Positions 24,243 through 38,094 of a stretch of 64,000 nucleotides of DNA are shown piece after piece. The translations under genes were made by a program, and so were the position numbers. Source of the stretch: Acanthornis magna (Eukaryota > Chordata > Aves > Passeriformes > Acanthizidae); assembly GCA_036785705.1 (NCBI GenBank), contig JAWUZG010000359.1, positions 744,001 to 808,000 on the forward strand. Direction: 5' to 3'. The notes below the pieces were generated by a model, which saw only the letters and a list, made by a program, of their open reading frames with translations, was not told the DNA's origin and did no database searches. How positions within the stretch are numbered: the first letter of the stretch is position 1; each line of letters starts with the position of its first letter.

Positions 24243-27200
24243 GCAAAGATTTGGCAGCTGAGCTGCTGCCGGGAGTTGCAGGCGTCTGCCTGACAGTCAG
24301 TCCCTTGAGAGTGTCAATGTGCAGTCAGTCCCCTTTCCTAGGGGAGGTTTTTCTAGCGTGTTCCTCCTTGGAGTGTGTGAGGGCTCCTGCTGGGGAAGTG
24401 GACAGCAAGCAAGGGCACTCTTGGTGGTGAAGGGAGAGAGAGCTGCCCAGGAGTGTTGGTGTGGTGAGTTACATGGAGCTCTACTTGGGAATTGGGTTTT
24501 TTTGCTTGCTGTAAGATATGACTGCTTTCCTATTGTTTTCTTAGAGTGCACTCCATTGTACTCTGTGTAGCCTCCCAGGAGTAGGTTTAGCTTTTCTATG
24601 GAGTGGTCAGTAATTGGGATTGAGTTGTCTGTGTCGAATCATTTGTGTTAGGGAAGAGCTGCTTTTCTAGGAATAGATCAGATGGGCCATTTGTAAGTGC
24701 TGCGGGACAGAGTTACTTAAAGCACTGGCTTTAAGTGTGAGGCTGGGATTGGATGCAGCCGCCGCCAAGGCTCCTGTGTCTGAGAAGGAGTTGAGAAAGC
24801 CAAGGGCTGCTCTCTGGCCCTCGTGACTCAGTGGCCAGGCTGCTCTGGGAGCCTTTGTGTGAATCTGCCAGCACAGCAGCGACAGATGTCCCCGAGGAGC
24901 TTGTGTGAGTGCAGGTGAGATCAGAGCTCTTGAGCAGCCTGGAGAGCCTGGGGATGTGGCCACGGAGCCGCCAGGATATCTGGTGACCTCGGGGTTCCTA
25001 TGAGCAGAGGGAGCACTAAGATGTGCCCATGGCACCTGTGTAAGTGCCTGTGGCTAAAGGGCTCTTTTGCAGCCTGGAGAGCCTTGGCATGTGGCCATGA
25101 AGCCACAGTGCGTGTCTGTGACATCAGAGCGCTTTGGCAGCATGGAAAGGCCTGGAATGGCTGCAGGGGCCAGAAGTGAGTGCCTGTGACATCAGAGCTG
25201 TCCAGCAGCAGCAGGGAGACGGAGGGAATGTCACAGGCCATGCCCTGTGAGTTGCTGTGACAGCGTGGCTCCTTAGCAGCGTGCAGATTGCCGGGATGTT
25301 ACCCTGCAGGCCCTGGCATTGCCCTGGTCGTGTGTGTTGTTTAGGAAGATAGAGAGAGCCCTGGCATGTCCCCCTGGAAGGCCAGGGAGTGGCAGTTGCA
25401 AAAGAGCTCCTTAGCACTTAGAGACACGTGGGATGTCCCCATGGAGGCACTGTGAGAGCCCGTGACCTCAGAGGTCTTTGGAAGCTGAGAGAGCCCCGGG
25501 ATGCCATGGGATGTGAGCATGGGGAGCCTGTGGGCAGGTGTGATCTCCCTGCTTGTGCTGGTGCATCCCCCCCTGCCCTTTTTTCAGGCTGCAGCATGAT
25601 ATGAGAAATGCTGCTGAGGCCTTGGCCTTGACGAAGGCAGCGGGGCTGAGGTGCTGTGGAGCTTCTGAGAAACACTGTGTGCTGCCTGGAAGTGCTATGT
25701 TCTAAGGTGCTCCTGCTTTTTTTGCTTGTTGAACAGACTTTGAAATTTGTTTTTGCCTGGATGGCATCACATTGGTGTTGTCCCGTGTTCAGGGAAAGCT
25801 GCCGATGAGAAGTGGGGCCAGGCTGAAGGCTTGTTGTGACTAAAGGCCATGCCTTGGGGCCCTGTAAGCAGGGGTGCCAAAGGAGGCCCTGGCAGCTGTG
25901 CTGGGCCGCAGCAGCGGTGAGCAGCAAAGTCCCTGTGCGTGGGGCCTCTGCCAGCCGGCAGCTGTCCCGTTTGCTGCACTCGGGGGATCCGCGAAGGAGC
26001 ACGGCTCCTGGGCCCCCGATCCTGCCGCTCCCGGAGGCCTCAGGCTTTGGCCGCTGAGAAGATGGCAAGGCACGTGAAAGGAGTATTTCAGTAGCTTGGA
26101 GGGGAATTTTGCCTCGTAGAGCCTCTTTGTGTGCTTGTGGGAGTGCAGGTGTGCATGCGCTCTCTGCAATGTGGGAGAGGGGCTGCTCTGGTGGATTCAG
26201 AAGTGCTTTAGGTTTGTCCCTAAGTTAGGTCTCAAAGTTCCTGCAGTGCTATGGTAAGGCCTGTGTGGATCCTTTGCTGAGGTCTTGGGTTTCAGCTCAG
26301 TTCTAAGTGAAGTGTTGTGTAGTTGAAGTCCAGTTCAGTTGAAATGCCCTGAACTGCTGTTCCTGCCCTAAGTTGTTGATTTGAATTTGAGTTATCAAGT
26401 GAAATGTTGCTCAAGTTGAAGTGCTCCTAAGGGAAGTGCTCTTGAGCCTTTGAGCCATGTTCTTCTTATCCTGACCCTTTCTCTTCTTTAGAGACACAGC
26501 CTCAGAAACACGGACAGACAGACAGAGATAATTTGGGTTTGATTTCATTTTGGATTGATTGACTCTGGATTTTTGTTTGTTGCTTTTCCTCGCTGTGCTT
26601 TAAGCATGGTGTAAGTAGTAGAGTGAAGCTTGGCAAGGAAGCTTGTCGTGCTGTGGCTTTTCCATGAAATCTTTCTTTCCCGATAGCTTTCCTATGATTC
26701 TTGGAGTGATGTAAAAGTGCCTGTGCCATCACATCTCTTTAGCAGCGTGGAGCCACCTGGGATGTCAGCACCGAGGTGCTGGGAGTGAGTGCCTGTGACA
26801 CCAGGGCTTCTGGGCAGCGTGCGGACTGCTGGCGTGTGCCTATGGCTGTCCTGGGACGGCCTGTGAGCTCAGTGTTCTTTTGAAAGCTGGATAGCTCTGG
26901 CGCGTCCCCAGGGAGTTCCTGTGCCAAGATGTGACCTCCTGGCTCTTTGGCAGCCTGGAGATGGCTGGAGTGTGCCCAGGGGGCAAGTGTGAGTGTCAGG
27001 GACTTGCCAGCTCTTGAGGAGGATGGAGGGTGCAGGGATGTCCCCATGGAGGCCCTGTGAGTGCCCGTGAGCTGGCGGCACCTTAGCAGCGTGAGACTCG
27101 TGGGCTGTCAGCCCTGAGAGCCTGTTGAAGGCCGTGATGTGCGTGCAGAGAGGTTTGTCAAATGGGAGAGTCGTGGCATGTCCCTATGGAGCCGCTGGGG

Positions 27201-27705
27201 TTGTGTGTGCCCTCAGTGTTCTTGAGGAGCCTCGAGAGCCCTGGGACGGCCCCGTGGAAGCGCAGGGAGTGCCTGTGACATAGCAGCGGTGCCTGATGAG
27301 ATCAAAAGGCCCTGGGATGTCAGCTTGGAATGGCTGTGAGTGCCTGAGAGCACACGTCTGTCTCTCATGGCCGGAGAGCTGTGGCAGGTGCCCATGGTAG
27401 GTGTGTGAGTGCAGGTGAGCTCAGGGCTCTGCAGAAGGCTGTAGGCCTGTGGGCTGTGAGGCTGGAAGGCCTGGGAGTGCTTTGGAGCTGAGTGCTCTGT
27501 AGCAGTCGGGAGCCGCCTGGGAGGTTGTAGCAGGATGCTTTGGGCCGGCTGCTTTGCCTTGGAACGTGGTGCAGGCACTTGGAGCATGTGCTATTTGCAA
27601 ATGTCTCCAGGTGTCTTTCAGAGAGCCAGCGTGTGTTGTTTTGGCCTTGAATTCTGCTGAAAGTCCTTCTGGCAAGGAAGCCTGCATGAAGGTGCTGCTA
27701 GTGAG
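24243..27705. repeat. Macrosatellite copy 8
   Basis: Full copy, 3463 bp. Its start has the T u299 and T u340 states of copies 6 and 9. Its end has the A u3065 and A u3382 states of copies 4, 5 and 7. This is a clear recombinant of two haplotype groups. Confidence 0.97.
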
Positions 27706-30700
27706 GCAAAGATTTGGCAGCTGAGCTGCTGCCGGGAGTTGCAGGCGTCTGCCTGACAGTCAGTCCCTTGAGAGTGTCAATGTGCAGTCAGTCCCCTTTC
27801 CTAGGGGAGGTTTTTCTAGCGTGTTCCTCCTTGGAGTGTGTGAGGGCTCCTGCTGGGGAAGTGGACAGCAAGCAAGGGCACTCTTGGTGGTGAAGGGAGA
27901 GAGAGCTGCCCAGGAGTGTTGGTGTGGTGAGTTACATGGAGCTCTACTTGGGAATTGGGTTTTTTTGCTTGCTGTAAGATATGACTGCTTTCCTATTGTT
28001 TTCTTAGAGTGCACTCCATTGTACTCTGTGTAGCCTCCCAGGAGTAGGTTTAGCTTTTCTATGGAGTGGTCAGTAATTGGGATTGAGTTGTCTGTGTCGA
28101 ATCATTTGTGTTAGGGAAGAGCTGCTTTTCTAGGAATAGATCAGATGGGCCATTTGTAAGTGCTGCGGGACAGAGTTACTTAAAGCACTGGCTTTAAGTG
28201 TGAGGCTGGGATTGGATGCAGCCGCCGCCAAGGCTCCTGTGTCTGAGAAGGAGTTGAGAAAGCCAAGGGCTGCTCTCTGGCCCTCGTGACTCAGTGGCCA
28301 GGCTGCTCTGGGAGCCTTTGTGTGAATCTGCCAGCACAGCAGCGACAGATGTCCCCGAGGAGCTTGTGTGAGTGCAGGTGAGATCAGAGCTCTTGAGCAG
28401 CCTGGAGAGCCTGGGGATGTGGCCACGGAGCCGCCAGGATATCTGGTGACCTCGGGGTTCCTATGAGCAGAGGGAGCACTAAGATGTGCCCATGGCACCT
28501 GTGTAAGTGCCTGTGGCTAAAGGGCTCTTTTGCAGCCTGGAGAGCCTTGGCATGTGGCCATGAAGCCACAGTGCGTGTCTGTGACATCAGAGCGCTTTGG
28601 CAGCATGGAAAGGCCTGGAATGGCTGCAGGGGCCAGAAGTGAGTGCCTGTGACATCAGAGCTGTCCAGCAGCAGCAGGGAGACGGAGGGAATGTCACAGG
28701 CCATGCCCTGTGAGTTGCTGTGACAGCGTGGCTCCTTAGCAGCGTGCAGATTGCCGGGATGTTACCCTGCAGGCCCTGGCATTGCCCTGGTCGTGTGTGT
28801 TGTTTAGGAAGATAGAGAGAGCCCTGGCATGTCCCCCTGGAAGGCCAGGGAGTGGCAGTTGCAAAAGAGCTCCTTAGCACTTAGAGACACGTGGGATGTC
28901 CCCATGGAGGCACTGTGAGAGCCCGTGACCTCAGAGGTCTTTGGAAGCTGAGAGAGCCCCGGGATGCCATGGGATGTGAGCATGGGGAGCCTGTGGGCAG
29001 GTGTGATCTCCCTGCTTGTGCTGGTGCATCCCCCCCTGCCCTTTTTTCAGGCTGCAGCATGATATGAGAAATGCTGCTGAGGCCTTGGCCTTGACGAATG
29101 CAGCGGGGCTGAGGTGCTGTGGAGCTTCTGAGAAACACTGTGTGCTGCCTGGAAGTGCTATGTTCTAAGGTGCTCCTGCTTTTTTTGCTTGTTGAACAGA
29201 CTTTGAAATTTGTTTTTGCCTGGATGGCATCACATTGGTGTTGTCCCGTGTTCAGGGAAAGCTGCCGATGAGAAGTGGGGCCAGGCTGAAGGCTTGTTGT
29301 GACTAAAGGCCATGCCTTGGGGCCCTGTAAGCAGGGGTGCCAAAGGAGGCCCTGGCAGCTGTGCTGGGCCGCAGCAGCGGTGAGCAGCAAAGTCCCTGTG
29401 CGTGGGGCCTCTGCCAGCCGGCAGCTGTCCCGTTTGCTGCACTCGGGGGATCCGCGAAGGAGCACGGCTCCTGGGCCCCCGATCCTGCCGCTCCCGGAGG
29501 CCTCAGGCTTTGGCCGCTGAGAAGATGGCAAGGCACGTGAAAGGAGTATTTCAGTAGCTTGGAGGGGAATTTTGCCTCGTAGAGCCTCTTTGTGTGCTTG
29601 TGGGAGTGCAGGTGTGCATGCGCTCTCTGCAATGTGGGAGAGGGGCTGCTCTGGTGGATTCAGAAGTGCTTTAGGTTTGTCCCTAAGTTAGGTCTCAAAG
29701 TTCCTGCAGTGCTATGGTAAGGCCTGTGTGGATCCTTTGCTGAGGTCTTGGGTTTCAGCTCAGTTCTAAGTGAAGTGTTGTGTAGTTGAAGTCCAGTTCA
29801 GTTGAAATGCCCTGAACTGCTGTTCCTGCCCTAAGTTGTTGATTTGAATTTGAGTTATCAAGTGAAATGTTGCTCAAGTTGAAGTGCTCCTAAGGGAAGT
29901 GCTCTTGAGCCTTTGAGCCATGTTCTTCTTATCCTGACCCTTTCTCTTCTTTAGAGACACAGCCTCAGAAACACGGACAGACAGACAGAGATAATTTGGG
30001 TTTGATTTCATTTTGGATTGATTGACTCTGGATTTTTGTTTGTTGCTTTTCCTCGCTGTGCTTTAAGCATGGTGTAAGTAGTAGAGTGAAGCTTGGCAAG
30101 GAAGCTTGTCGTGCTGTGGCTTTTCCATGAAATCTTTCTTTCCCGATAGCTTTCCTATGATTCTTGGAGTGATGTAAAAGTGCCTGTGCCATCACATCTC
30201 TTTAGCAGCGTGGAGCCACCTGGGATGTCAGCACCGAGGTGCTGGGAGTGAGTGCCTGTGACACCAGGGCTTCTGGGCAGCGTGTGGACTCCTGGCGTGT
30301 GCCTATGGCTGTCCTGGGACGGCCTGTGAGCTCAGTGTTCTTTTGAAAGCTGGATAGCTCTGGCGCGTCCCCAGGGAGTTCCTGTGCCAAGATGTGACCT
30401 CCTGGCTCTTTGGCAGCCTGGAGATGGCTGGAGTGTGCCCAGGGGGCAAGTGTGAGTGTCAGGGACTTGCCAGCTCTTGAGGAGGATGGAGGGTGCAGGG
30501 ATGTCCCCATGGAGGCCCTGTGAGTGCCCGTGAGCTGGCGGCACCTTAGCAGCGTGAGACTCGTGGGCTGTCAGCCCTGAGAGCCTGTTGAAGGCCGTGA
30601 TGTGTGTGCAGAGAGGTTTGTCAAATGGGAGAGTCGTGGCATGTCCCTATGGAGCCGCTGGGGTTGTGTGTGCCCTCAGTGTTCTTGAGGAGCCTCGAGA

Positions 30701-31168
30701 GCCCTGGGACGGCCCCGTGGAAGCGCAGGGAGTGCCTGTGACATAGCAGCGGTGCCTGATGAGATCAAAGGGCCCTGGGATGTCAGCTTGGAATGGCTGT
30801 GAGTGCCTGAGAGCACACGTCTGTCTCTCATGGCCGGAGAGCTGTGGCAGGTGCCCATGGTAGGTGTGTGAGTGCAGGTGAGCTCAGGGCTCTGCAGAAG
30901 GCTGTAGGCCTGTGGGCTGTGAGGCTGGAAGGCCTGGGAGTGCTTTGGAGCTGAGTGCTCTGTAGCAGTCGGGAGCCGCCTGGGAGGTTGTAGCAGGATG
31001 CTTTGGGCCGGCTGCTTTGCCTTGGAACGTGGTGCAGGCACTTGGAGCATGTGCTATTTGCAAATGTCTCCAGGTGTCTTTCAGAGGGCCAGCGTGTGTT
31101 GTTTTGGCCTTGAATTCTGCTGAAAGTCCTTCTGGCAAGGAAGCCTGCATGAAGGTGCTGCTAGTGAG
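27706..31168. repeat. Macrosatellite copy 9
   Basis: Full copy, 3463 bp. It has T at u299, T at u340, T at u1394 and T at u1544. Near 30283-30291 it has GTGTGGACTCC; the C in ACTCCTGG is shared only with copy 12. Confidence 0.97.
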
Positions 31169-34100
31169 GCAAAGATTTGGCAGCTGAGCTGCTGCCGGGA
31201 GTTGCAGGCGTCTGCCTGACAGTCAGTCCCTTGAGAGTGTCAATGTGCAGTCAGTCCCCTTTCCTAGGGGAGGTTTTTCTAGCGTGTTCCTCCTTGGAGT
31301 GTGTGAGGGCTCCTGCTGGGGAAGTGGACAGCAAGCAAGGGCACTCTTGGTGGTGAAGGGAGAGAGAGCTGCCCAGGAGTGTTGGTGTGGTGAGTTACAT
31401 GGAGCTCTACTTGGGAATTGGGTTTTTTTGCTTGCTGTAAGATATGACTGCTTTCCTATTGTTTTCATAGAGTGCACTCCATTGTACTCTGTGTAGCCTC
31501 CCAGGAGCAGGTTTAGCTTTTCTATGGAGTGGTCAGTAATTGGGATTGAGTTGTCTGTGTCGAATCATTTGTGTTAGGGAAGAGCTGCTTTTCTAGGAAT
31601 AGATCAGATGGGCCATTTGTAAGTGCTGCGGGACAGAGTTACTTAAAGCACTGGCTTTAAGTGTGAGGCTGGGATTGGATGCAGCCGCCGCCAAGGCTCC
31701 TGTGTCTGAGAAGGAGTTGAGAAAGCCAAGGGCTGCTCTCTGGCCCTCGTGACTCAGTGGCCAGGCTGCTCTGGGAGCCTTTGTGTGAATCTGCCAGCAC
31801 AGCAGCGACAGATGTCCCCGAGGAGCTTGTGTGAGTGCAGGTGAGATCAGAGCTCTTGAGCAGCCTGGAGAGCCTGGGGATGTGGCCACGGAGCCGCCAG
31901 GATATCTGGTGACCTCGGGGTTCCTATGAGCAGAGGGAGCACTAAGATGTGCCCATGGCACCTGTGTAAGTGCCTGTGGCTAAAGGGCTCTTTTGCAGCC
32001 TGGAGAGCCTTGGCATGTGGCCATGAAGCCACAGTGCGTGTCTGTGACATCAGAGCGCTTTGGCAGCATGGAAAGGCCTGGAATGGCTGCAGGGGCCAGA
32101 AGTGAGTGCCTGTGACATCAGAGCTGTCCAGCAGCAGCAGGGAGACGGAGGGAATGTCACAGGCCATGCCCTGTGAGTTGCTGTGACAGCGTGGCTCCTT
32201 AGCAGCGTGCAGATTGCCGGGATGTTACCCTGCAGGCCCTGGCATTGCCCTGGTCGTGTGTGTTGTTTAGGAAGATAGAGAGAGCCCTGGCATGTCCCCC
32301 TGGAAGGCCAGGGAGTGGCAGTTGCAAAAGAGCTCCTTAGCACTTAGAGACACGTGGGATGTCCCCATGGAGGCACTGTGAGAGCCCGTGACCTCAGAGG
32401 TCTTTGGAAGCTGAGAGAGCCCCGGGATGCCATGGGATGTGAGCATGGGGAGCCTGTGGGCAGGTGTGATCTCCCTGCTTGTGCTGGTGCATCCCCCCCT
32501 GCCCTTTTTTCAGGCTGCAGCATGATATGAGAAATGCTGCTGAGGCCTTGGCCTTGACGAATGCAGCGGGGCTGAGGTGCTGTGGAGCTTCTGAGAAACA
32601 CTGTGTGCTGCCTGGAAGTGCTATGTTCTAAGGTGCTCCTGCTTTTTTTGCTTGTTGAACAGACTTTGAAATTTGTTTTTGCCTGGATGGCATCACATTG
32701 GTGTTGTCCCGCGTTCAGGGAAAGCTGCCGATGAGAAGTGGGGCCAGGCTGAAGGCTTGTTGTGACTAAAGGCCATGCCTTGGGGCCCTGTAAGCAGGGG
32801 TGCCAAAGGAGGCCCTGGCAGCTGTGCTGGGCCGCAGCAGCGGTGAGCAGCAAAGTCCCTGTGCGTGGGGCCTCTGCCAGCCGGCAGCTGTCCCGTTTGC
32901 TGCACTCGGGGCATCCGCGAAGGAGCACGGCTCCTGGGCCCCTGATCCTGCCGCTCCCAGAGGCCTCAGGCTTTGGCCGCTGAGAAGATGGCAAGGCACG
33001 TGAAAGGAGTATTTCAGTAGCTTGGAGGGGAATTTTGCCTCGTAGAGCCTCTTTGTGTGCTTGTGGGAGTGCAGGTGTGCATGCGCTCTCTGCAATGTGG
33101 GAGAGGGGCTGCTCTGGTGGATTCAGAAGTGCTTTAGGTTTGTCCCTAAGTTAGGTCTCAAAGTTCCTGCAGTGCTATGGTAAGGCCTGTGTGGATCCTT
33201 TGCTGAGGTCTTGGGTTTCAGCTCAGTTCTAAGTGAAGTGTTGTGTAGTTGAAGTCCAGTTCAGTTGAAATGCCCTGAACTGCTGTTCCTGCCCTAAGTT
33301 GTTGATTTGAATTTGAGTTATCAAGTGAAATGTTGCTCAAGTTGAAGTGCTCCTAAGGGAAGTGCTCTTGAGCCTTTGAGCCATGTTCTTCTTATCCTGA
33401 CCCTTTCTCTTCTTTAGAGACACAGCCTCAGAAACACGGACAGACAGACAGAGATAATTTGGGTTTGATTTCATTTTGGATTGATTGACTCTGGATTTTT
33501 GTTTGTTGCTTTTCCTCGCTGTGCTTTAAGCATGGTGTAAGTAGTAGAGTGAAGCTTGGCAAGGAAGCTTGTCGTGCTGTGGCTTTTCCATGAAATCTTT
33601 CTTTCCCGATAGCTTTCCTATGATTCTTGGAGTGATGTAAAAGTGCCTGTGCCATCACATCTCTTTAGCAGCGTGGAGCCACCTGGGATGTCAGCACCGA
33701 GGTGCTGGGAGTGAGTGCCTGTGACACCAGGGCTTCTGGGCAGCGTGCGGACTGCTGGCGTGTGCCTATGGCTGTCCTGGGACGGCCTGTGAGCTCAGTG
33801 TTCTTTTGAAAGCTGGATAGCTCTGGCGCGTCCCCAGGGAGTTCCTGTGCCAAGATGTGACCTCCTGGCTCTTTGGCAGCCTGGAGATGGCTGGAGTGTG
33901 CCCAGGGGGCAAGTGTGAGTGTCAGGGACTTGCCAGCTCTTGAGGAGGATGGAGGGTGCAGGGATGTCCCCATGGAGGCCCTGTGAGTGCCCGTGAGCTG
34001 GCGGCACCTTAGCAGCGTGAGACTCGTGGGCTGTCAGCCCTGAGAGCCTGTTGAAGGCCGTGATGTGCGTGCAGAGAGGTTTGTCAAATGGGAGAGTCGT

Positions 34101-34631
34101 GGCATGTCCCTATGGAGCCGCTGGGGTTGTGTGTGCCCTCAGTGTTCTTGAGGAGCCTCGAGAGCCCTGGGACGGCCCCGTGGAAGCGCAGGGAGTGCCT
34201 GTGACATAGCAGCGGTGCCTGATGAGATCAAAGGGCCCTGGGATGTCAGCTTGGAATGGCTGTGAGTGCCTGAGAGCACACGTCTGTCTCTCATGGCCGG
34301 AGAGCTGTGGCAGGTGCCCATGGTAGGTGTGTGAGTGCAGGTGAGCTCAGGGCTCTGCAGAAGGCTGTAGGCCTGTGGGCTGTGAGGCTGGAAGGCCTGG
34401 GAGTGCTTTGGAGCTGAGTGCTCTGTAGCAGTCGGGAGCCGCCTGGGAGGTTGTAGCAGGATGCTTTGGGCCGGCTGCTTTGCCTTGGAACGTGGTGCAG
34501 GCACTTGGAGCATGTGCTATTTGCAAATGTCTCCAGGTGTCTTTCAGAGGGCCAGCGTGTGTTGTTTTGGCCTTGAATTCTGCTGAAAGTCCTTCTGGCA
34601 AGGAAGCCTGCATGAAGGTGCTGCTAGTGAG
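31169..34631. repeat. Macrosatellite copy 10
   Basis: Full copy, 3463 bp. It has T at u1394 and C at u1744. It is the only copy with A at u1791 and with CCCCTGATCC just upstream, so it has extra substitutions in the CpG-rich patch. Confidence 0.97.
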
Positions 34632-37600
34632 GCAAAGATTTGGCAGCTGAGCTGCTGCCGGGAGTTGCAGGCGTCTGCCTGACAGTCAGTCCCTTGAGAG
34701 TGTCAATGTGCAGTCAGTCCCCTTTCCTAGGGGAGGTTTTTCTAGCGTGTTCCTCCTTGGAGTGTGTGAGGGCTCCTGCTGGGGAAGTGGACAGCAAGCA
34801 AGGGCACTCTTGGTGGTGAAGGGAGAGAGAGCTGCCCAGGAGTGTTGGTGTGGTGAGTTACATGGAGCTCTACTTGGGAATTGGGTTTTTTTGCTTGCTG
34901 TAAGATATGACTGCTTTCCTATTGTTTTCATAGAGTGCACTCCATTGTACTCTGTGTAGCCTCCCAGGAGTAGGTTTAGCTTTTCTATGGAGTGGTCAGT
35001 AATTGGGATTGAGTTGTCTGTGTCGAATCATTTGTGTTAGGGAAGAGCTGCTTTTCTAGGAATAGATCAGATGGGCCATTTGTAAGTGCTGCGGGACAGA
35101 GTTACTTAAAGCACTGGCTTTAAGTGTGAGGCTGGGATTGGATGCAGCCGCCGCCAAGGCTCCTGTGTCTGAGAAGGAGTTGAGAAAGCCAAGGGCTGCT
35201 CTCTGGCCCTCGTGACTCAGTGGCCAGGCTGCTCTGGGAGCCTTTGTGTGAATCTGCCAGCACAGCAGCGACAGATGTCCCCGAGGAGCTTGTGTGAGTG
35301 CAGGTGAGATCAGAGCTCTTGAGCAGCCTGGAGAGCCTGGGGATGTGGCCACGGAGCCGCCAGGATATCTGGTGACCTCGGGGTTCCTATGAGCAGAGGG
35401 AGCACTAAGATGTGCCCATGGCACCTGTGTAAGTGCCTGTGGCTAAAGGGCTCTTTTGCAGCCTGGAGAGCCTTGGCATGTGGCCATGAAGCCACAGTGC
35501 GTGTCTGTGACATCAGAGCGCTTTGGCAGCATGGAAAGGCCTGGAATGGCTGCAGGGGCCAGAAGTGAGTGCCTGTGACATCAGAGCTGTCCAGCAGCAG
35601 CAGGGAGACGGAGGGAATGTCACAGGCCATGCCCTGTGAGTTGCTGTGACAGCGTGGCTCCTTAGCAGCGTGCAGATTGCCGGGATGTTACCCTGCAGGC
35701 CCTGGCATTGCCCTGGTCGTGTGTGTTGTTTAGGAAGATAGAGAGAGCCCTGGCATGTCCCCCTGGAAGGCCAGGGAGTGGCAGTTGCAAAAGAGCTCCT
35801 TAGCACTTAGAGACACGTGGGATGTCCCCATGGAGGCACTGTGAGAGCCCGTGACCTCAGAGGTCTTTGGAAGCTGAGAGAGCCCCGGGATGCCATGGGA
35901 TGTGAGCATGGGGAGCCTGTGGGCAGGTGTGATCTCCCTGCTTGTGCTGGTGCATCCCCCCCTGCCCTTTTTTCAGGCTGCAGCATGATATGAGAAATGC
36001 TGCTGAGGCCTTGGCCTTGACGAAGGCAGCGGGGCTGAGGTGCTGTGGAGCTTCTGAGAAACACTGTGTGCTGCCTGGAAGTGCTATGTTCTAAGGTGCT
36101 CCTGCTTTTTTTGCTTGTTGAACAGACTTTGAAATTTGTTTTTGCCTGGATGGCATCACATTGGTGTTGTCCCGCGTTCAGGGAAAGCTGCCAATGAGAA
36201 GTGGGGCCAGGCTGAAGGCTTGTTGTGACTAAAGGCCATGCCTTGGGGCCCTGTAAGCAGGGGTGCCAAAGGAGGCCCTGGCAGCTGTGCTGGGCCGCAG
36301 CAGCGGTGAGCAGCAAAGTCCCTGTGCGTGGGGCCTCTGCCAGCCGGCAGCTGTCCCGTTTGCTGCACTCGGGGGATCCGCGAAGGAGCACGGCTCCTGG
36401 GCCCCCGATCCTGCCGCTCCCCGAGGCCTCAGGCTTTGGCCGCTGAGAAGATGGCAAGGCACATGAAAGGAGTATTTCAGTAGCTTGGAGGGGAATTTTG
36501 CCTCGTAGAGCCTCTTTGTGTGCTTGTGGGAGTGCAGGTGTGCATGCGCTCTCTGCAATGTGGGAGAGGGGCTGCTCTGGTGGATTCAGAAGTGCTTTAG
36601 GTTTGTCCCTAAGTTAGGTCTCAAAGTTCCTGCAGTGCTATGGTAAGGCCTGTGTGGATCCTTTGCTGAGGTCTTGGGTTTCAGCTCAGTTCTAAGTGAA
36701 GTGTTGTGTAGTTGAAGTCCAGTTCAGTTGAAATGCCCTGAACTGCTGTTCCTGCCCTAAGTTGTTGATTTGAATTTGAGTTATCAAGTGAAATGTTGCT
36801 CAAGTTGAAGTGCTCCTAAGGGAAGTGCTCTTGAGCCTTTGAGCCATGTTCTTCTTATCCTGACCCTTTCTCTTCTTTAGAGACACAGCCTCAGAAACAC
36901 GGACAGACAGACAGAGATAATTTGGGTTTGATTTCATTTTGGATTGATTGACTCTGGATTTTTGTTTGTTGCTTTTCCTCGCTGTGCTTTAAGCATGGTG
37001 TAAGTAGTAGAGTGAAGCTTGGCAAGGAAGCTTGTCGTGCTGTGGCTTTTCCATGAAATCTTTCTTTCCCGATAGCTTTCCTATGATTCTTGGAGTGATG
37101 TAAAAGTGCCTGTGCCATCACATCTCTTTAGCAGCGTGGAGCCACCTGGGATGTCAGCACCGAGGTGCTGGGAGTGAGTGCCTGTGACACCAGGGCTTCT
37201 GGGCAGCGTGCGGACTGCTGGCGTGTGCCTATGGCTGTCCTGGGACGGCCTGTGAGCTCAGTGTTCTTTTGAAAGCTGGATAGCTCTGGCGCGTCCCCAG
37301 GGAGTTCCTGTGCCAAGATGTGACCTCCTGGCTCTTTGGCAGCCTGGAGATGGCTGGAGTGTGCCCAGGGGGCAAGTGTGAGTGTCAGGGACTTGCCAGC
37401 TCTTGAGGAGGATGGAGGGTGCAGGGATGTCCCCATGGAGGCCCTGTGAGTGCCCGTGAGCTGGCGGCACCTTAGCAGCGTGAGACTCGTGGGCTGTCAG
37501 CCCTGAGAGCCTGTTGAAGGCCGTGATGTGCGTGCAGAGAGGTTTGTCAAATGGGAGAGTCGTGGCATGTCCCTATGGAGCCGCTGGGGTTGTGTGTGCC

Positions 37601-38094
37601 CTCAGTGTTCTTGAGGAGCCTCGAGAGCCCTGGGACGGCCCCGTGGAAGCGCAGGGAGTGCCTGTGACATAGCAGCGGTGCCTGATGAGATCAAAGGGCC
37701 CTGGGATGTCAGCTTGGAATGGCTGTGAGTGCCTGAGAGCACACGTCTGTCTCTCATGGCCGGAGAGCTGTGGCAGGTGCCCATGGTAGGTGTGTGAGTG
37801 CAGGTGAGCTCAGGGCTCTGCAGAAGGCTGTAGGCCTGTGGGCTGTGAGGCTGGAAGGCCTGGGAGTGCTTTGGAGCTGAGTGCTCTGTAGCAGTCGGGA
37901 GCCGCCTGGGAGGTTGTAGCAGGATGCTTTGGGCCGGCTGCTTTGCCTTGGAACGTGGTGCAGGCACTTGGAGCATGTGCTATTTGCAAATGTCTCTAGG
38001 TGTCTTTCAGAGGGCCAGCGTGTGTTGTTTTGGCCTTGAATTCTGCTGAAAGTCCTTCTGGCAAGGAAGCCTGCATGAAGGTGCTGCTAGTGAG
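34632..38094. repeat. Macrosatellite copy 11
   Basis: Full copy, 3463 bp. It has T at u340, A at u1562, C at u1791 and T at u3366. It has A at u1832, converting the CACGTG E-box of the CpG-rich patch to CACATG; copy 12 shares this. Confidence 0.97.
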
